Positions 52,884 through 62,894 of a stretch of 64,000 bases of DNA are shown piece by piece. How positions within the stretch are numbered: the first letter of the stretch is position 1; the number at the start of each line of letters is the position of its first letter. A model generated the notes under the pieces. It did no database searches. It worked only from the letters and a program-made list of their open reading frames with translations, and was not told the origin of the DNA. The stretch comes from Methylococcus sp. EFPC2 (GTDB taxonomy: Bacteria; Pseudomonadota; Gammaproteobacteria; Methylococcales; Methylococcaceae): assembly GCF_016925495.1 (NCBI RefSeq), contig NZ_CP070491.1, positions 1,364,001 through 1,428,000 on the forward strand, written 5' to 3'. The translations under genes and the position numbers were made by a program.

Positions 52884-54734
52884 ATGGCCTATCAGGCGCT
52901 GGCCCGCAAATGGCGGCCGCGTAAGTTCAGCGAAGTCGTCGGTCAAGAGCACGTCGTCAGGGCGCTAACCCATGCGCTCGAATTCGACCGCATGCACCAT
53001 GCCTATTTGTTCACCGGCACGCGCGGCGTGGGCAAGACCACTCTCGCCCGCATCCTGGCCAAGGCCATCAATTGCGAATCGCGTCAAGGCTTCGATCCCT
53101 GCGGTGAGTGTCTCATCTGCCGGGAAGTGGACGAAGGCCGCTTCGTCGACCTGATCGAGGTGGACGCAGCATCCCGCACCAAGGTGGAAGACACGCGCGA
53201 CCTGCTGGAAAACGTGCAATACGCGCCGGCTCAGGGACGCTTCAAGATCTACCTCATCGACGAAGTCCACATGCTCTCCGGGCACAGCTTCAACGCTTTA
53301 TTGAAGACCCTGGAAGAGCCGCCTCCGCACGTCAAGTTCCTGCTGGCCACCACCGACCCGCAGAAGATTCCCGTCACGGTGCTCTCGCGCTGCTTGCAGT
53401 TCAATCTGAAACGGCTGACGCCCGATCAGATCCGCGCGCAGATGGAAACCATCCTGCGCCAGGAACAGATCGAATACGATCAAAACGCCATCCGTTCGCT
53501 CGCGCGTGCGGCCGACGGCAGCATGCGCGACGGACTGAGCCTGCTGGATCAGGCCATCGTGCACGGCGGCGGACGCTTGGACGATGCCCAGGTTGGCTCC
53601 ATGCTGGGCACCGTCTCGCGCAAGCCGGTCTTCGACCTTCTAACCGCCCTTTCCGAGCGCGACGGCGGGACGCTGTTGGCCCGGGTAGCCGAACTGTCCG
53701 AACACGCGCCGAATTACGCCGACGTGCTCCAGCAGTTCCTGATCGTGCTGCATCACATCGCGCTGGCCCAGCAGGTACCCGAAACCCTCCGCCACGACGA
53801 AGATGCGGACCGTCTGTCGGCCCTGGCCAGTCAGTTGGATCCCGAAGACGTGCAGCTCTTCTACCAGATCGGCCTGATCGGCCAGCGTGACCTCCCGCTG
53901 GCGCCGGAGCCGCGCGGCGGATTCGAAATGGTATTGCTGCGTATGCTGGCCTTCCGTCCCACCGGACCGGGCTCGGAAGACAGGCCGGTTACGCCGCCAA
54001 GTCCGGTCAAGGCCACCCACCCGACCCCGGAAGCCCGGCCGCCCGCACAGTCCGGTCCAGTGGCCGGCCTACAGTCGGTCAAAGCCAGTTTGGGTCTTTC
54101 CAATACCCCGCGCGGATCGACGCCGCAAACCGACGCGCCCGTCGCCCGCAAAGAAAAAATCGAAGCAGCCCCGTCGATAGTGCCGGAACGCACCTTGGAT
54201 ATCGTCGCGGCCGAACGCGTATCGCCATCTGGCGGAGCTGCCGATCGTTCCGAGATGACACAGCCCCAACCGATCGAAGCGGCGAATCAGGCGGCAGACA
54301 GCGAATCCGCCCCGCCCTGCCCTGCCGTCACGCCCGAATCGGCAATGGCTAAGCCTGGGACCGATTGGACGGATCTGATCCGTGCCTTGGGGCTGGCCGG
54401 TCCAGCCCTGCAACTGGCGCGCAATTGCGTGCTGCTGGCCATCGAGGAGTCCCGTGTGGTGCTGGCGCTCGACCCGGCCTACGCGCAGATACGCACCTCA
54501 CAAACCGAAGCGCGCCTGGAAAATTCCCTGCAGACTCATTTCGGCCGTCCGCTAAAGCTGCAATTCCAGCTGGAGACACCCCGCCAGGAAACACCGGCTT
54601 TGCAACTCCAGCGCGAACGGGAGGAACGCCAGCGTGCGGCCGAGCGGGAGATCGAACACGATCCCAATGTCATCGCCATCAAGGAGCGCTTCGAGGCACG
54701 CATCGTGCCCGGCTCCATCAAACCCATCGATTAA
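52884..54734 (+). CDS. dnaX: DNA polymerase III tau/gamma subunit
   Basis: This 616-residue clamp-loader ATPase has Walker [14 protein letters not shown] at residues 45-57, a zinc module with Cys64, 73, 76 and 79, and Walker B LIDEVHML near 120. Sensor 1 follows in [11 protein letters not shown]. After about residue 370 comes a Pro/Ala-rich linker and then the C-terminal tau domain that contacts DnaE and DnaB. A run of six A at 54154-54159 lies in the linker (see findings). ATG 52884 starts the conserved [12 protein letters not shown]. Confidence 0.96.
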   Translation: MAYQALARKWRPRKFSEVVGQEHVVRALTHALEFDRMHHAYLFTGTRGVGKTTLARILAKAINCESRQGFDPCGECLICREVDEGRFVDLIEVDAASRTKVEDTRDLLENVQYAPAQGRFKIYLIDEVHMLSGHSFNALLKTLEEPPPHVKFLLATTDPQKIPVTVLSRCLQFNLKRLTPDQIRAQMETILRQEQIEYDQNAIRSLARAADGSMRDGLSLLDQAIVHGGGRLDDAQVGSMLGTVSRKPVFDLLTALSERDGGTLLARVAELSEHAPNYADVLQQFLIVLHHIALAQQVPETLRHDEDADRLSALASQLDPEDVQLFYQIGLIGQRDLPLAPEPRGGFEMVLLRMLAFRPTGPGSEDRPVTPPSPVKATHPTPEARPPAQSGPVAGLQSVKASLGLSNTPRGSTPQTDAPVARKEKIEAAPSIVPERTLDIVAAERVSPSGGAADRSEMTQPQPIEAANQAADSESAPPCPAVTPESAMAKPGTDWTDLIRALGLAGPALQLARNCVLLAIEESRVVLALDPAYAQIRTSQTEARLENSLQTHFGRPLKLQFQLETPRQETPALQLQREREERQRAAEREIEHDPNVIAIKERFEARIVPGSIKPID

Positions 54735-54745
54735 CGGAGACCGTC

Positions 54746-55069
54746 ATGAAAAACCCCATCGCCGCGCTGATGCAGCAAGCCCAGCAAATGCAGGAAAACC
54801 TCAAAAAGGCCCAGGAAGAGCTGGCCGCCCTGGAAATCCAGGGGGAATCCGGCGGCGGGCTGGTCAAGATCGTACTAAATGGCAAGCGCGAAGCACTGAA
54901 GGTCAGCATCGACGACAGCCTGCTGAAGGAAGACCGCGACATGCTGGAAGATCTGGTTGCCGCCGCCATCAACGACGCCGTGCGCAAGGTTGCCAAGATC
55001 AAGCAGGAAAAGATGTCCGGCCTCACCGGAGGCATCGACTTGCCGGCCGGCTTCAAGATGCCGTTCTGA
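54746..55069 (+). CDS. ybaB: Nucleoid-associated protein YbaB/EbfC
   Basis: This 107-residue DNA-binding protein has the family pattern of a Gln-rich N-terminal helix ([18 protein letters not shown]), a beta sheet with [21 protein letters not shown] and a C-terminal helix followed by [13 protein letters not shown]. It lies between dnaX and recR, the usual order, 11 bases after dnaX. Confidence 0.96.
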   Translation: MKNPIAALMQQAQQMQENLKKAQEELAALEIQGESGGGLVKIVLNGKREALKVSIDDSLLKEDRDMLEDLVAAAINDAVRKVAKIKQEKMSGLTGGIDLPAGFKMPF

Positions 55070-55075
55070 TCCGTC

Positions 55076-55672
55076 ATGCGGCAAACCGGGAAACTCGCCC
55101 AGTTGATGCAGGCGCTGCGTTGCCTGCCGGGCGTCGGCCCAAAATCGGCTCAGCGCATGAGCTTCCACCTCTTGCAGCGCGACCGCCAAGGCGCGCGCGT
55201 CCTCGCCGAGTCCTTGCTGGCGGCGCTGGACAGCATCGGCCATTGCCGTAACTGCCGCACCCTGACCGAAGGCGAGATATGTCCCGTCTGCGCCAGTCCC
55301 AGCCGGGACGACACCCTGCTCTGTGTCGTCGAGTCGCCGGCCGAAGTCTACGCCATCGACCAGTCCACCGGCTTCAAGGGCCGGTATTTTGTCCTCAACG
55401 GCCGCCTCTCGCCACTGGATGGCATAGGCCCCGCCGAGCTGGGGCTGGATGTCTTGGAAAAACGCCTGGGTGCCGGGGTCGTTAAAGAGCTCATCCTCGC
55501 GACCAACACCACCGTGGAAGGCGAGGCCACCGCCCACTATCTCCACGAAATGGCGCGGGCCTATGGTGTGCGCGCCACGCGCATCGCGCACGGCGTTCCC
55601 TTCGGCGGCGAACTGGAATATGTGGACGGAACGACGCTGGCCCACGCGTTCAACGGTCGCCAGGACTTTTAG
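55076..55672 (+). CDS. recR: Recombination protein RecR
   Basis: This 198-residue protein has the helix-hairpin-helix [19 protein letters not shown] near residue 15, a four-Cys zinc finger (CRNC-CPVC, near 57-72) and a Toprim domain ([39 protein letters not shown]). It works with RecO (29522-30235 here) in loading RecA at gaps. It lies six bases after ybaB. Confidence 0.97.
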   Translation: MRQTGKLAQLMQALRCLPGVGPKSAQRMSFHLLQRDRQGARVLAESLLAALDSIGHCRNCRTLTEGEICPVCASPSRDDTLLCVVESPAEVYAIDQSTGFKGRYFVLNGRLSPLDGIGPAELGLDVLEKRLGAGVVKELILATNTTVEGEATAHYLHEMARAYGVRATRIAHGVPFGGELEYVDGTTLAHAFNGRQDF

Positions 55673-55785
55673 CGGCGCTCCGCCCGAGTGCCCGCAACGA
55701 TGCGTATGCTTGACTGCCGCCCCGGTTCCGGACTAAAACGCCCGACCAAATCCCGCGCTCGACGCGTCCATACCGGAGATCGGCG

Positions 55786-55998
55786 ATGATCGAAAGCCTG
55801 CTGGACACAATCAACCTCTTCTTGCTGCAACATCCGCATCTGTTGCACGTCATGCATACCCTGTTCTGGATCAAATACTGGCTGTTGCTGGCTATCGTCG
55901 GATTATTCGTTTATCTCGTTTATACCAATGACGAACATAAATTCGGCGCCACGTCGGGCGAAATCGATCCGGCCAGCGAATCCATCTTCCTGGCCTGA
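55786..55998 (+). CDS. Small single-span membrane protein, 70 residues
   Basis: The protein has a weakly hydrophobic His-rich N-terminal half (LLQHPHLLHVMHTLF) and one clear membrane helix at residues 30-46 (YWLLLAIVGLFVYLVYT), then an acidic cytoplasmic or periplasmic tail. GGAG lies seven bases before the ATG. I do not recognise it. It sits between recR and the HIT gene on the same strand. Confidence 0.6.
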   Translation: MIESLLDTINLFLLQHPHLLHVMHTLFWIKYWLLLAIVGLFVYLVYTNDEHKFGATSGEIDPASESIFLA

Positions 55999-56052
55999 AG
56001 CAGTGGCTTCAGAAACCGCCCCGACCACGCCCCACTTCGAGGAACACACCCC

Positions 56053-56394
56053 ATGACCGACTGCCTGTTCTGCAAGATGGTCGCCGGCGAGATCAAGCCG
56101 GACGTCGTCTACGAGAACGACCATGTGCTGGCCTTTCGCGACATCCGCCCGCAAGCGCCGACCCATGTCCTCATCATTCCCAAGATACACATCGCGACCC
56201 TGGACGAGCTCAAGCCCGAAGACGCGGCCCTGGCCGGCGAACTGCTGTTGTCTGTCCCGCTGATCGCGCGGCAGGAGAATCTGGCCGAGGGTTATCGCAC
56301 CGTGATCAATTGCCGTGCGCACGGCGGGCAGGAGGTCTATCACGTGCACATCCATCTGCTCGGTGGCAGGCGCCTGAGCTGGCCGCCCGGCTAA
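56053..56394 (+). CDS. hinT: HIT-family purine nucleoside phosphoramidase (HinT-like)
   Basis: This 113-residue protein starts CLFCKMVAGEIKPDVVYENDHVLAFRDIRPQAPTHVLIIPK and carries the HIT motif HVHIHLLGG near residue 97, where the middle His is the nucleophile. HinT cleaves AMP-lysine type phosphoramidates. The length matches HinT. It is followed by a bidirectional terminator. Confidence 0.93.
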   Translation: MTDCLFCKMVAGEIKPDVVYENDHVLAFRDIRPQAPTHVLIIPKIHIATLDELKPEDAALAGELLLSVPLIARQENLAEGYRTVINCRAHGGQEVYHVHIHLLGGRRLSWPPG

Positions 56395-56409
56395 GCTCCG
56401 CCCAGACGA

Positions 56410-56435
56410 AAAAGCCCGCTTGATGCGGGCCTTTT
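56410..56435. terminator. Bidirectional terminator between hinT and flgL
   Basis: GCCCGC (56414-56419) pairs with GCGGGC (56425-56430) over a five-base loop. A runs before and T runs after (AAAAA and CTTTT) serve both convergent genes. Confidence 0.85.
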
Positions 56436-56453
56436 AGCGCAGCATCGAAATTT

Positions 56454-57464
56454 CTACAGATAGTTGAACAAGGACAGCTTCTGCACCTTGGCATACGACT
56501 GTTGCGCCGCCTGCAAGGCCGTGCTCTGCAGGTTGTAGCGGCTGATGGCTTCCGAATAGTCCAGATCCCTCGCGGTCGATAGATAGCCTTTCTCGTCGGC
56601 GACGAATTTGACCTGCAGGTCCTCCTGACTGTCCAGGGCGCTCAGCCGGGCGCCTATGGTGACCCGTACATCCTCCACCTTGGTGATCGCCCGCTGGATG
56701 CGCTCGATGTCCATGGGGTCGGGGGTATTGTTGGCCATGTTCTCGGCAAAGTTGAACACCACATTGAGGATATTGGGCTCGGGCACGGTGGGCGGCGTCG
56801 CGGCGGGATTGTTCCAGGGGCGGGTAATACTGGCCGGAACGGAGGGCGGCCAAACCGTCACCGGCGGCACCGTGGGCGTCGCGGCGGTGTTGATTTCGAA
56901 GGCGGCGTCGCCGGGATCGCTATCCTTCATGGTGAAATTGGGACCTATCCGGGTGGCGTGCTGATTGCCGTCGCCGCGATAGATGTAGCTGCCTTGCGTG
57001 GCGCTGCCGGCAGTGGCGTCCAGGGAAAACGGTTCGGTGGTGGAAACGAATCCGCCGAACATGAACTCGCCGCTGTCGTTCTTGGCATTCATCAAATCCT
57101 TGAGCTGTTCCAGCAATTGCCGGGCCTCCACTTCGATGGAACGCCGGTCGCTGGCGTTCAAGCTGTCGTTGGCGCCGCGGATGGCGAGCTCGTTGAGCCT
57201 GTGCAAGGTGTTGCCGACCCCGTCCAGAGCCCCCTCCTCCTGAGACAAGCGGGAGCGTGCCATGGTCACATTGGTCTTATATTGTTCGGTCTGGGCGATG
57301 GAGTCCTGCAGCACCAGTGCGCGTACCATGGCCGGCGGATCGTCGGACGGGGTTTCCACCCGCAGGCCCGACGCCATTTGAGCCTGGCTCTTGGCCATCT
57401 TAGCCTGTTGTTCCAGCATCGCGTTGACACTGATTTCCTGGGTGAACGGTGTCGAGATTCTCAT
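56454..57464 (-). CDS. flgL: Flagellar hook-filament junction protein FlgL
   Basis: This 336-residue protein begins with the flagellin-like helical domain (MRISTPFTQEISVNAMLEQQAKMAKSQAQMASGLRVETPSDDPPAMVRAL) and ends with a matching C-terminal helix (SEAISRYNLQSTALQAAQQSYAKVQKLSLFNYL). The middle is Pro/Thr-rich and variable. It joins hook to filament together with FlgK, which ends two bases upstream of its start. Confidence 0.94.
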   Translation of the reverse strand: MRISTPFTQEISVNAMLEQQAKMAKSQAQMASGLRVETPSDDPPAMVRALVLQDSIAQTEQYKTNVTMARSRLSQEEGALDGVGNTLHRLNELAIRGANDSLNASDRRSIEVEARQLLEQLKDLMNAKNDSGEFMFGGFVSTTEPFSLDATAGSATQGSYIYRGDGNQHATRIGPNFTMKDSDPGDAAFEINTAATPTVPPVTVWPPSVPASITRPWNNPAATPPTVPEPNILNVVFNFAENMANNTPDPMDIERIQRAITKVEDVRVTIGARLSALDSQEDLQVKFVADEKGYLSTARDLDYSEAISRYNLQSTALQAAQQSYAKVQKLSLFNYL

Positions 57465-57466
57465 GG

Positions 57467-59167
57467 CTAACTCAATACGCCGAGCAGCGTGTCGAAAGTG
57501 GTGCGGGCCGTGGCGACGGTTTGCGCCGCCGCCTGGTAGGCCTGCTGAAACTGGATCAGGTTGGCGGCCTCTTCGTCCAGATTGACGCCGGCCTGGGATT
57601 CCCGCCGTTGCCGCGCGTTGTCGAGCAGATTCTTTTGCGCCGTGACATTGATTTCGGCCGTCTTGGCCAGGGTGCCGATTTCACCGACGATGCCGTTATA
57701 AGCCTCCTGGTAGCTAGCTCGCCCGTTCAGCAGCAGTTTGGCGTTTTGCAGATCGAGCAGCGCCAGCGCATTGCCGTTGTCGCTCAAGGCCGGGCCGTGC
57801 GGCGGCGGCGTAGCCGGCGTGGCCGTCGAGTTCCTGGCGGCGGCGACCATGCTGGGATCGCTCAGTCCGGGATCGAGGGCGATATCGCTCGCCGCATGGC
57901 GGGTGGGTAGCACGAGGAAGGTATCGCCCACGGCGGCCCCGGTCACGTCGAATTGAACGCCTTCGTGCGTGATCACCGGATAGCCCGCCGTGGTCGCCGC
58001 AGGAAAGTCGGTTGCGGTCCGCGTATGCAGGTTGGTGATGCGCGTACCGGTCGCCGTGATATCGACCTGATAATCGTCGCCGGTCATCGTGTTGAAATTG
58101 CCGTAGGTGGCGAACGTAGCCGGGATGGGGGACAGCGTATTGGTCGCCTTACCCATGACGGTCACCGTGGGCTCCTTGAAAAACGCGATGCCGGTGTTGC
58201 CGTTGAGGTCGTAACCCAGTTTGTGCTGGTCGTTGAACTGAGTCGCGAGGCTGGCCGCCAGCCGGCCGAAATCGTTCTGGGCCTTGTCGAGCACCTGGTC
58301 GACGAAATTCCGATAACCCCCGAGTTGGCCGCCGGTCAACTGGTCGGTCACGACGGCATAACGGCTGGCACCGGGCGCGTAGAGCGCGATGTCCGTATCG
58401 GCGCCCACATAGGCCGAATCCAGCACTTTCAGACTGGCGGAGCGGACGCCCATCACCAGGGACTGGCCGGAGCCGATGAAGACGTTGATCGAGCCGTCGT
58501 CCTGTTCGAGCACCTGGATATCGACCTGCTTGGCCAGATCGTTCAGCAGCTTGTCGCGTTGATCGAGCAAATCGTTGGGCGGATCGCCGCTCAGGAGGCC
58601 GGGCGAGGTGGTGATCTTCTCGTTCAGCGACGCGATGTTGGAAGCGAGCGAGTTGACCTGGTCGATGCTGGTGCTGAGATTCTGGCTCGCCTGCTTGCGC
58701 AGGTCGTCGAAGGTCTGGTTGATCGTGTTGAAACGGTTCACCAGGGTTTCCGCCGAGGTCATCAGCACCCGGCGCACCGGTGTGGATGTCGGTTCGTTGA
58801 CCACGCCGTTCAGCCCGCTGAAGAAACCCTGCAAAGCCGGCGAGAGACTGGCATCGCTGTCGGCGATGAAGCTGTCGATCTGGCTGACCAGATTGTGATA
58901 GGCATCCAACTCGCCCCAGGCCGAGGTGCTCGACCGCACCTGCTCGTTGACGAAGCGGTCGTAACTGCGGGTGATGGCCTGGACGTTGACGCCCGTGCCC
59001 AGATAACCGATCGATCCGCCGTATTGCGGGGTCGACGCCGCCAGTTCGGCGCGCTGGCGGCTGTAGCCTTCGGTATTGACGTTGGTGATATTGTGGCTGG
59101 TCGTGGCCATGGCCCTTTGCATGGCCAACAGCCCCGAGGTCGCGATGCCTAATAGTCCACTGGACAT
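57467..59167 (-). CDS. flgK: Flagellar hook-associated protein FlgK
   Basis: This 566-residue protein has the rod/hook N-terminal signature (LLAMQRAMATTSHNITNVNTEGYSRQRAEL, near residue 14) and the C-terminal partner (NLDEEAANLIQFQQAYQAAAQTVATARTTFDTLLGVL). It forms the first junction zone on the hook. The order flgK then flgL follows flgJ as in most gammaproteobacteria. Confidence 0.95.
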   Translation of the reverse strand: MSSGLLGIATSGLLAMQRAMATTSHNITNVNTEGYSRQRAELAASTPQYGGSIGYLGTGVNVQAITRSYDRFVNEQVRSSTSAWGELDAYHNLVSQIDSFIADSDASLSPALQGFFSGLNGVVNEPTSTPVRRVLMTSAETLVNRFNTINQTFDDLRKQASQNLSTSIDQVNSLASNIASLNEKITTSPGLLSGDPPNDLLDQRDKLLNDLAKQVDIQVLEQDDGSINVFIGSGQSLVMGVRSASLKVLDSAYVGADTDIALYAPGASRYAVVTDQLTGGQLGGYRNFVDQVLDKAQNDFGRLAASLATQFNDQHKLGYDLNGNTGIAFFKEPTVTVMGKATNTLSPIPATFATYGNFNTMTGDDYQVDITATGTRITNLHTRTATDFPAATTAGYPVITHEGVQFDVTGAAVGDTFLVLPTRHAASDIALDPGLSDPSMVAAARNSTATPATPPPHGPALSDNGNALALLDLQNAKLLLNGRASYQEAYNGIVGEIGTLAKTAEINVTAQKNLLDNARQRRESQAGVNLDEEAANLIQFQQAYQAAAQTVATARTTFDTLLGVLS

Positions 59168-59229
59168 GATGATTAACCTCTCGACCCTGCTACGAATTTA
59201 TCGGCGCTATGGCGTTCGGGTGTAGCGAT

Positions 59230-60207
59230 TCAGGTGACATCGAGCCCCTCGAAGGCCTCGTGGCCGTGATAAATCGACAAGACCTTGCGGGCATAGGACG
59301 GATCGGTCGCGTAGCCCGCTTTTTGCAAACCCGCGATGAAGCGCTCGGGATTGTCCGTGTTCTGCAAGGCGTCGGCATAGCGCGGATTGGCGCGCAGGAA
59401 ATGGACGTAGTCGCGGAAACTGTCGGCATAACTGTCGTAGGAGCGGAAGGCCGCACGGGTCTTCGTCGCGGCTCCGCCTTCGTATTCCAGGGTGGTGTTG
59501 GCGATGCTCTGCCCTACCCAGCTGCGATCGGCCTTGATGCCGAACAGATTGTGGCTGCTCTGCCCATCGGCGGTACGCGGCAGGGATTTGCCCCAGCCGG
59601 ATTCCAATGCCGCCTGGGCCAGCAGCATCTTGGGGTCGACGCCCAATTCGGCCGCCGCCCGTTGTGCCTCCGGCCACAAGGTGGCGACGAAATCTTCCGG
59701 TCCGTCGAAGCCGGCCTTGCCGTCGTTCGCCACCGACGCGACCCGCACAGGGCTGGCCGGCGACGCCGACGTGAGCCTGTCGATCAGCTTCACCGCCTGC
59801 GCGTGTTCCTCGTTCAGGTGGGAAGCGCCACTTCGGATCGCAGGCAAGGCCTCGCGGCGGTAATCGACCACGGTCTTGCCGGTCAATGCCGTTCCATCCT
59901 TGCCCGGCTGGCCACCGAGTTGGCGTACCAGCATGTCGGAAAAGCCCAGCTTGGAGTGCTTGCTCAATTCCAGCCCCAGTTGCTGGTCGTACATATCGCG
60001 GTAGGCCTTGGTTTGCTCCGTATTCATCAAGGTCGATTCCTGGGTGGCCTGTCGCATGCTCTTCAACGCCATCTGAACGAAGACCGATTCGAATTGACGC
60101 GCCGCTTCGCGCAAAGCCTGGGGCGAGTTTTCCTTCGCTTGGCCGCGCAATTTGGCGAGCCCGGAAAAGTCGCTGTAGACGTCGGCGGTGCCGCTAGCCT
60201 TGATCAT
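59230..60207 (-). CDS. flgJ: Flagellar rod assembly protein and muramidase FlgJ
   Basis: This 325-residue two-domain protein has an N-terminal rod-capping domain (QALREAARQFESVFVQMALKSMRQA near residue 30) and a C-terminal glucosaminidase domain (AQAALESGWGKSLPRTADGQSSHNLFGIKADRSWVG near 194, where the Glu is catalytic). It caps the growing rod and opens peptidoglycan. The gammaproteobacterial fused form is present. Confidence 0.95.
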   Translation of the reverse strand: MIKASGTADVYSDFSGLAKLRGQAKENSPQALREAARQFESVFVQMALKSMRQATQESTLMNTEQTKAYRDMYDQQLGLELSKHSKLGFSDMLVRQLGGQPGKDGTALTGKTVVDYRREALPAIRSGASHLNEEHAQAVKLIDRLTSASPASPVRVASVANDGKAGFDGPEDFVATLWPEAQRAAAELGVDPKMLLAQAALESGWGKSLPRTADGQSSHNLFGIKADRSWVGQSIANTTLEYEGGAATKTRAAFRSYDSYADSFRDYVHFLRANPRYADALQNTDNPERFIAGLQKAGYATDPSYARKVLSIYHGHEAFEGLDVT

Positions 60208-60217
60208 GACGGCTCTC

Positions 60218-61324
60218 CTAGATCACGATGAGTTCGGCGCGCAAGGCGCCGGCGCTCTTGAGGGCTTCGAGTATGGCCACCAGGTCGCTGGGCGCCGCGC
60301 CCACCTTGTTGACTGCGTTGACGATCTCGTCCAGCGTCACGCCGGGGTTGAACACGAAAGCCCGATTGGCCTCTTCCTGCACATTGATGTCGGACTTGGG
60401 CGTCACCACCGTCTGGCCTCCGGCGAACGGGCCGGGCTGGCTGACCTGCGGGCGTTCGGTGATGGTGACGGTCAGATTGCCGTGCGAAACCGCCGCCGGC
60501 TGCACCCGGACATGGTTGCTGATGACCACCGTGCCGGTACGCGAATTGACGACGACCTTGGCGGCCGCATCGCCCGGACTGACGTTCAGGTTTTCCACCA
60601 TGGAGGCGAAAGACACCCGTTGGGCCGGATCGCGCGGCGCCGCCACCTGCACCGACGAGCCGTCTATCGGGCGCGCCGTGCCTTCGCCGTAGGCGCGGTT
60701 GATCGCGGCGGCGATCTGGTTGGCCGTGCTGAAATCGGGCGTATGCAGGTTCAGCACCATGGCCCCGCCCTGCGCGAATCCGGTCGGAACTTCCCGTTCC
60801 ACCGTGGCGCCGTTGGGTATACGTCCTGAGCTCGGCACGTTGACGGTGATCTTGGAACCATCCTGCCCGGATGCGCTCAAGCCGCCCACCACCAGATTGC
60901 CCTGGGCGATGGCGTAGACCTGGCCGTCCGCGCCCTTCAGAGGCGTCATCAGCAGGCTGCCACCGCGCAGGCTCTTGGCATCGCCCAGGGAGCCGACGTT
61001 GACGTCTATGGTCTGCCCCGGCTTGGAGAACGCCGGCAGTTCCGCTTGCACCGAAACCACGGCAATGTTTTTCGACCTGAGATCGATGCCGGCCGGCAAG
61101 GTGATGCCCAATTGGTTCATCATGTTGCGCAGGGCCTGGCTGGTGAAGCGCGTTTTGTCCCCGGTATTGGTGAGGCCGACCACCAGGCCGTAACCGATGA
61201 GCTGGTTGCTGCGCACCCCGGCCACCTGGGTGAGATCCTTGATGCGCTCGGCCTGCGCGGCCGGTGCGACGATCGCGAGGGCCAGTAGTACGGAAGCCCA
61301 GCGTTGGTATCTTTGGATATTCAT
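60218..61324 (-). CDS. flgI: Flagellar P-ring protein FlgI
   Basis: This 368-residue periplasmic protein has a signal peptide (cleavage after AQA near residue 26) and the conserved opening [32 protein letters not shown]. The end of the protein is [55 protein letters not shown], typical of FlgI. GAGGAG lies before ATG 61324. It builds the P ring in the peptidoglycan layer. Confidence 0.96.
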   Translation of the reverse strand: MNIQRYQRWASVLLALAIVAPAAQAERIKDLTQVAGVRSNQLIGYGLVVGLTNTGDKTRFTSQALRNMMNQLGITLPAGIDLRSKNIAVVSVQAELPAFSKPGQTIDVNVGSLGDAKSLRGGSLLMTPLKGADGQVYAIAQGNLVVGGLSASGQDGSKITVNVPSSGRIPNGATVEREVPTGFAQGGAMVLNLHTPDFSTANQIAAAINRAYGEGTARPIDGSSVQVAAPRDPAQRVSFASMVENLNVSPGDAAAKVVVNSRTGTVVISNHVRVQPAAVSHGNLTVTITERPQVSQPGPFAGGQTVVTPKSDINVQEEANRAFVFNPGVTLDEIVNAVNKVGAAPSDLVAILEALKSAGALRAELIVI

Positions 61325-61350
61325 GGTCGGTCTCCTCAAGCGCGCGGCCA

Positions 61351-62031
61351 TCAGAACGGGAATAGGAAACTGGTGAAGAAGCGCTGCAGCCAGCCCATGC
61401 GGTTGACATCCGCGACCACGCCTTCGCCGTTATAAATCATGGTGGCATCGGCCACCTTGGTGGACAGCACGGTGTTATTGGTATCGATATCGGCAGGCCG
61501 GACGATGCCCGACAGCTTGATGTATTCGTTACCCTGGTTGAGTCCCACCCGTTTCTCGCCGCGCACGCGCAGGTTGCCGTTGGGCAAGACCTCGACGACC
61601 GTGACGCTGATCACACCCTTGAGCGCGTTGCTCTGATTGGAGTCGCCCTTGCCTTCGAAATCGTGTTCCGACTCCAGGCTGGTTTTTACGTTATATCCGA
61701 GTATCTCGGCCGCTTCCTGCCCCATCAGCATGGGTGCCTTGACCGAAGTGGTGGCGCTGCGGTTGGCGCTGGTGTCGGCTTTCTTCTTGGCGTCGGTGGT
61801 TTCCACCAACTGCACGGTCAACAGGTCGCCGACCCGGCGGGCTTTGACGTCTTCGAACAGACGCATGTCCACACCGGGCTGGTAGATGCCGCCCGGATTC
61901 ATCGGCGCCTGGGCCATTTCCACCGGCCGCACCGGCGCATAGGCCGGGTCGCGGGTGGGCGGCGGGTTCAGGAGCGAGGCGCAGCCGACCCATTGCGTGG
62001 CGACCAGAAAAAGCGGGATCAGGCGTTTCAT
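61351..62031 (-). CDS. flgH: Flagellar L-ring lipoprotein FlgH
   Basis: This 226-residue outer-membrane lipoprotein has lipobox WVGC with Cys17, and FlgH blocks ([28 protein letters not shown], near residue 65; [35 protein letters not shown] near 150; [22 protein letters not shown] at the end). It forms the L ring, continuous with FlgI. Confidence 0.96.
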   Translation of the reverse strand: MKRLIPLFLVATQWVGCASLLNPPPTRDPAYAPVRPVEMAQAPMNPGGIYQPGVDMRLFEDVKARRVGDLLTVQLVETTDAKKKADTSANRSATTSVKAPMLMGQEAAEILGYNVKTSLESEHDFEGKGDSNQSNALKGVISVTVVEVLPNGNLRVRGEKRVGLNQGNEYIKLSGIVRPADIDTNNTVLSTKVADATMIYNGEGVVADVNRMGWLQRFFTSFLFPF

Positions 62032-62047
62032 GGCTACAACTCCTCAA

Positions 62048-62836
62048 TTACAGGGTCTGGGTGGCGAAGCTCAGCATCTGATCGGCGGTTTCGATCGCCT
62101 TGGAGTTCATCTCGTAGGCGCGCTGGGTTTCGATCATGTTGACCAGCTCTTCCACCACGTTGACGTTGGAGGTTTCCAGCGAGCCCTGGGTGACCTTGCC
62201 GAAGCTGTCCAGGCCGGGCGTGCCTGTCAGGGGCGCTCCGCTGCTGGCGGACTCGCGGAAAAAGTTCTCGCCGACCGGCTCCAGCCCGCCCGGATTGGGA
62301 AAATCGGCCAGCTGGATGTCGCCGACCTGGACAGGGGTAGCGTTGCCCGGCTGGGTCACGGTCACCGTGCCGTCGCTGCCTATGGTGATGCTGCTGGCAT
62401 CCTGCGGGATGGTGATGGCGGGCTCCAGCGGATAGCCGCCGTTGGTGACGATCTGGCCCGTCGCGTCCATCTTGAATGAACCATCGCGGCTGTAGGCGAT
62501 ATCGCCGTTGGGCATCAAAATCTGAAAGTAGCCGCGCCCGTTGATGGCGATGTCGAGGGAATTGCCGGACTGGACGATGTTGCCCTGGGTATGGATCTTC
62601 TGGGTCGCCACCGTGCGCACGCCGGTGCCTAGCTGCAGGCCCGAGGGCAATATGTTGTTCTGCGTCGCCTGCGCGCCGACCTGACGCACGTTCTGGTACA
62701 GCAGATCCTCGAACATCGGGCGCTCTTTCTTGAAACCCGTCGTGTTGACGTTCGCCAGGTTGTTGGAAATGATCTGCATGTGGGTCTGCTGGGCATCCAG
62801 GCCGGTCTTGGCGACCCAAAGGGATGGTGTGGTCAT
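62048..62836 (-). CDS. flgG: Flagellar distal rod protein FlgG
   Basis: This 262-residue protein starts [45 protein letters not shown], the strict FlgG form with its rod signature. It ends [43 protein letters not shown] 62836 is used; the longer frame to 62869 adds 11 residues without family support. Confidence 0.96.
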   Translation of the reverse strand: MTTPSLWVAKTGLDAQQTHMQIISNNLANVNTTGFKKERPMFEDLLYQNVRQVGAQATQNNILPSGLQLGTGVRTVATQKIHTQGNIVQSGNSLDIAINGRGYFQILMPNGDIAYSRDGSFKMDATGQIVTNGGYPLEPAITIPQDASSITIGSDGTVTVTQPGNATPVQVGDIQLADFPNPGGLEPVGENFFRESASSGAPLTGTPGLDSFGKVTQGSLETSNVNVVEELVNMIETQRAYEMNSKAIETADQMLSFATQTL

Positions 62837-62894
62837 GGCGGTATCCTCACAAACGGCGGTGCCGGGCACCGCTGACTAACTCGAATTCTTAGGT

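Noticed and set aside
54154-54160. E. coli-type -1 ribosomal frameshift in dnaX
   Set aside because: The -1 frame after the A run continues without an early stop, so the E. coli mechanism would not give a gamma-length product; only a +1 shift or loss of one A does.
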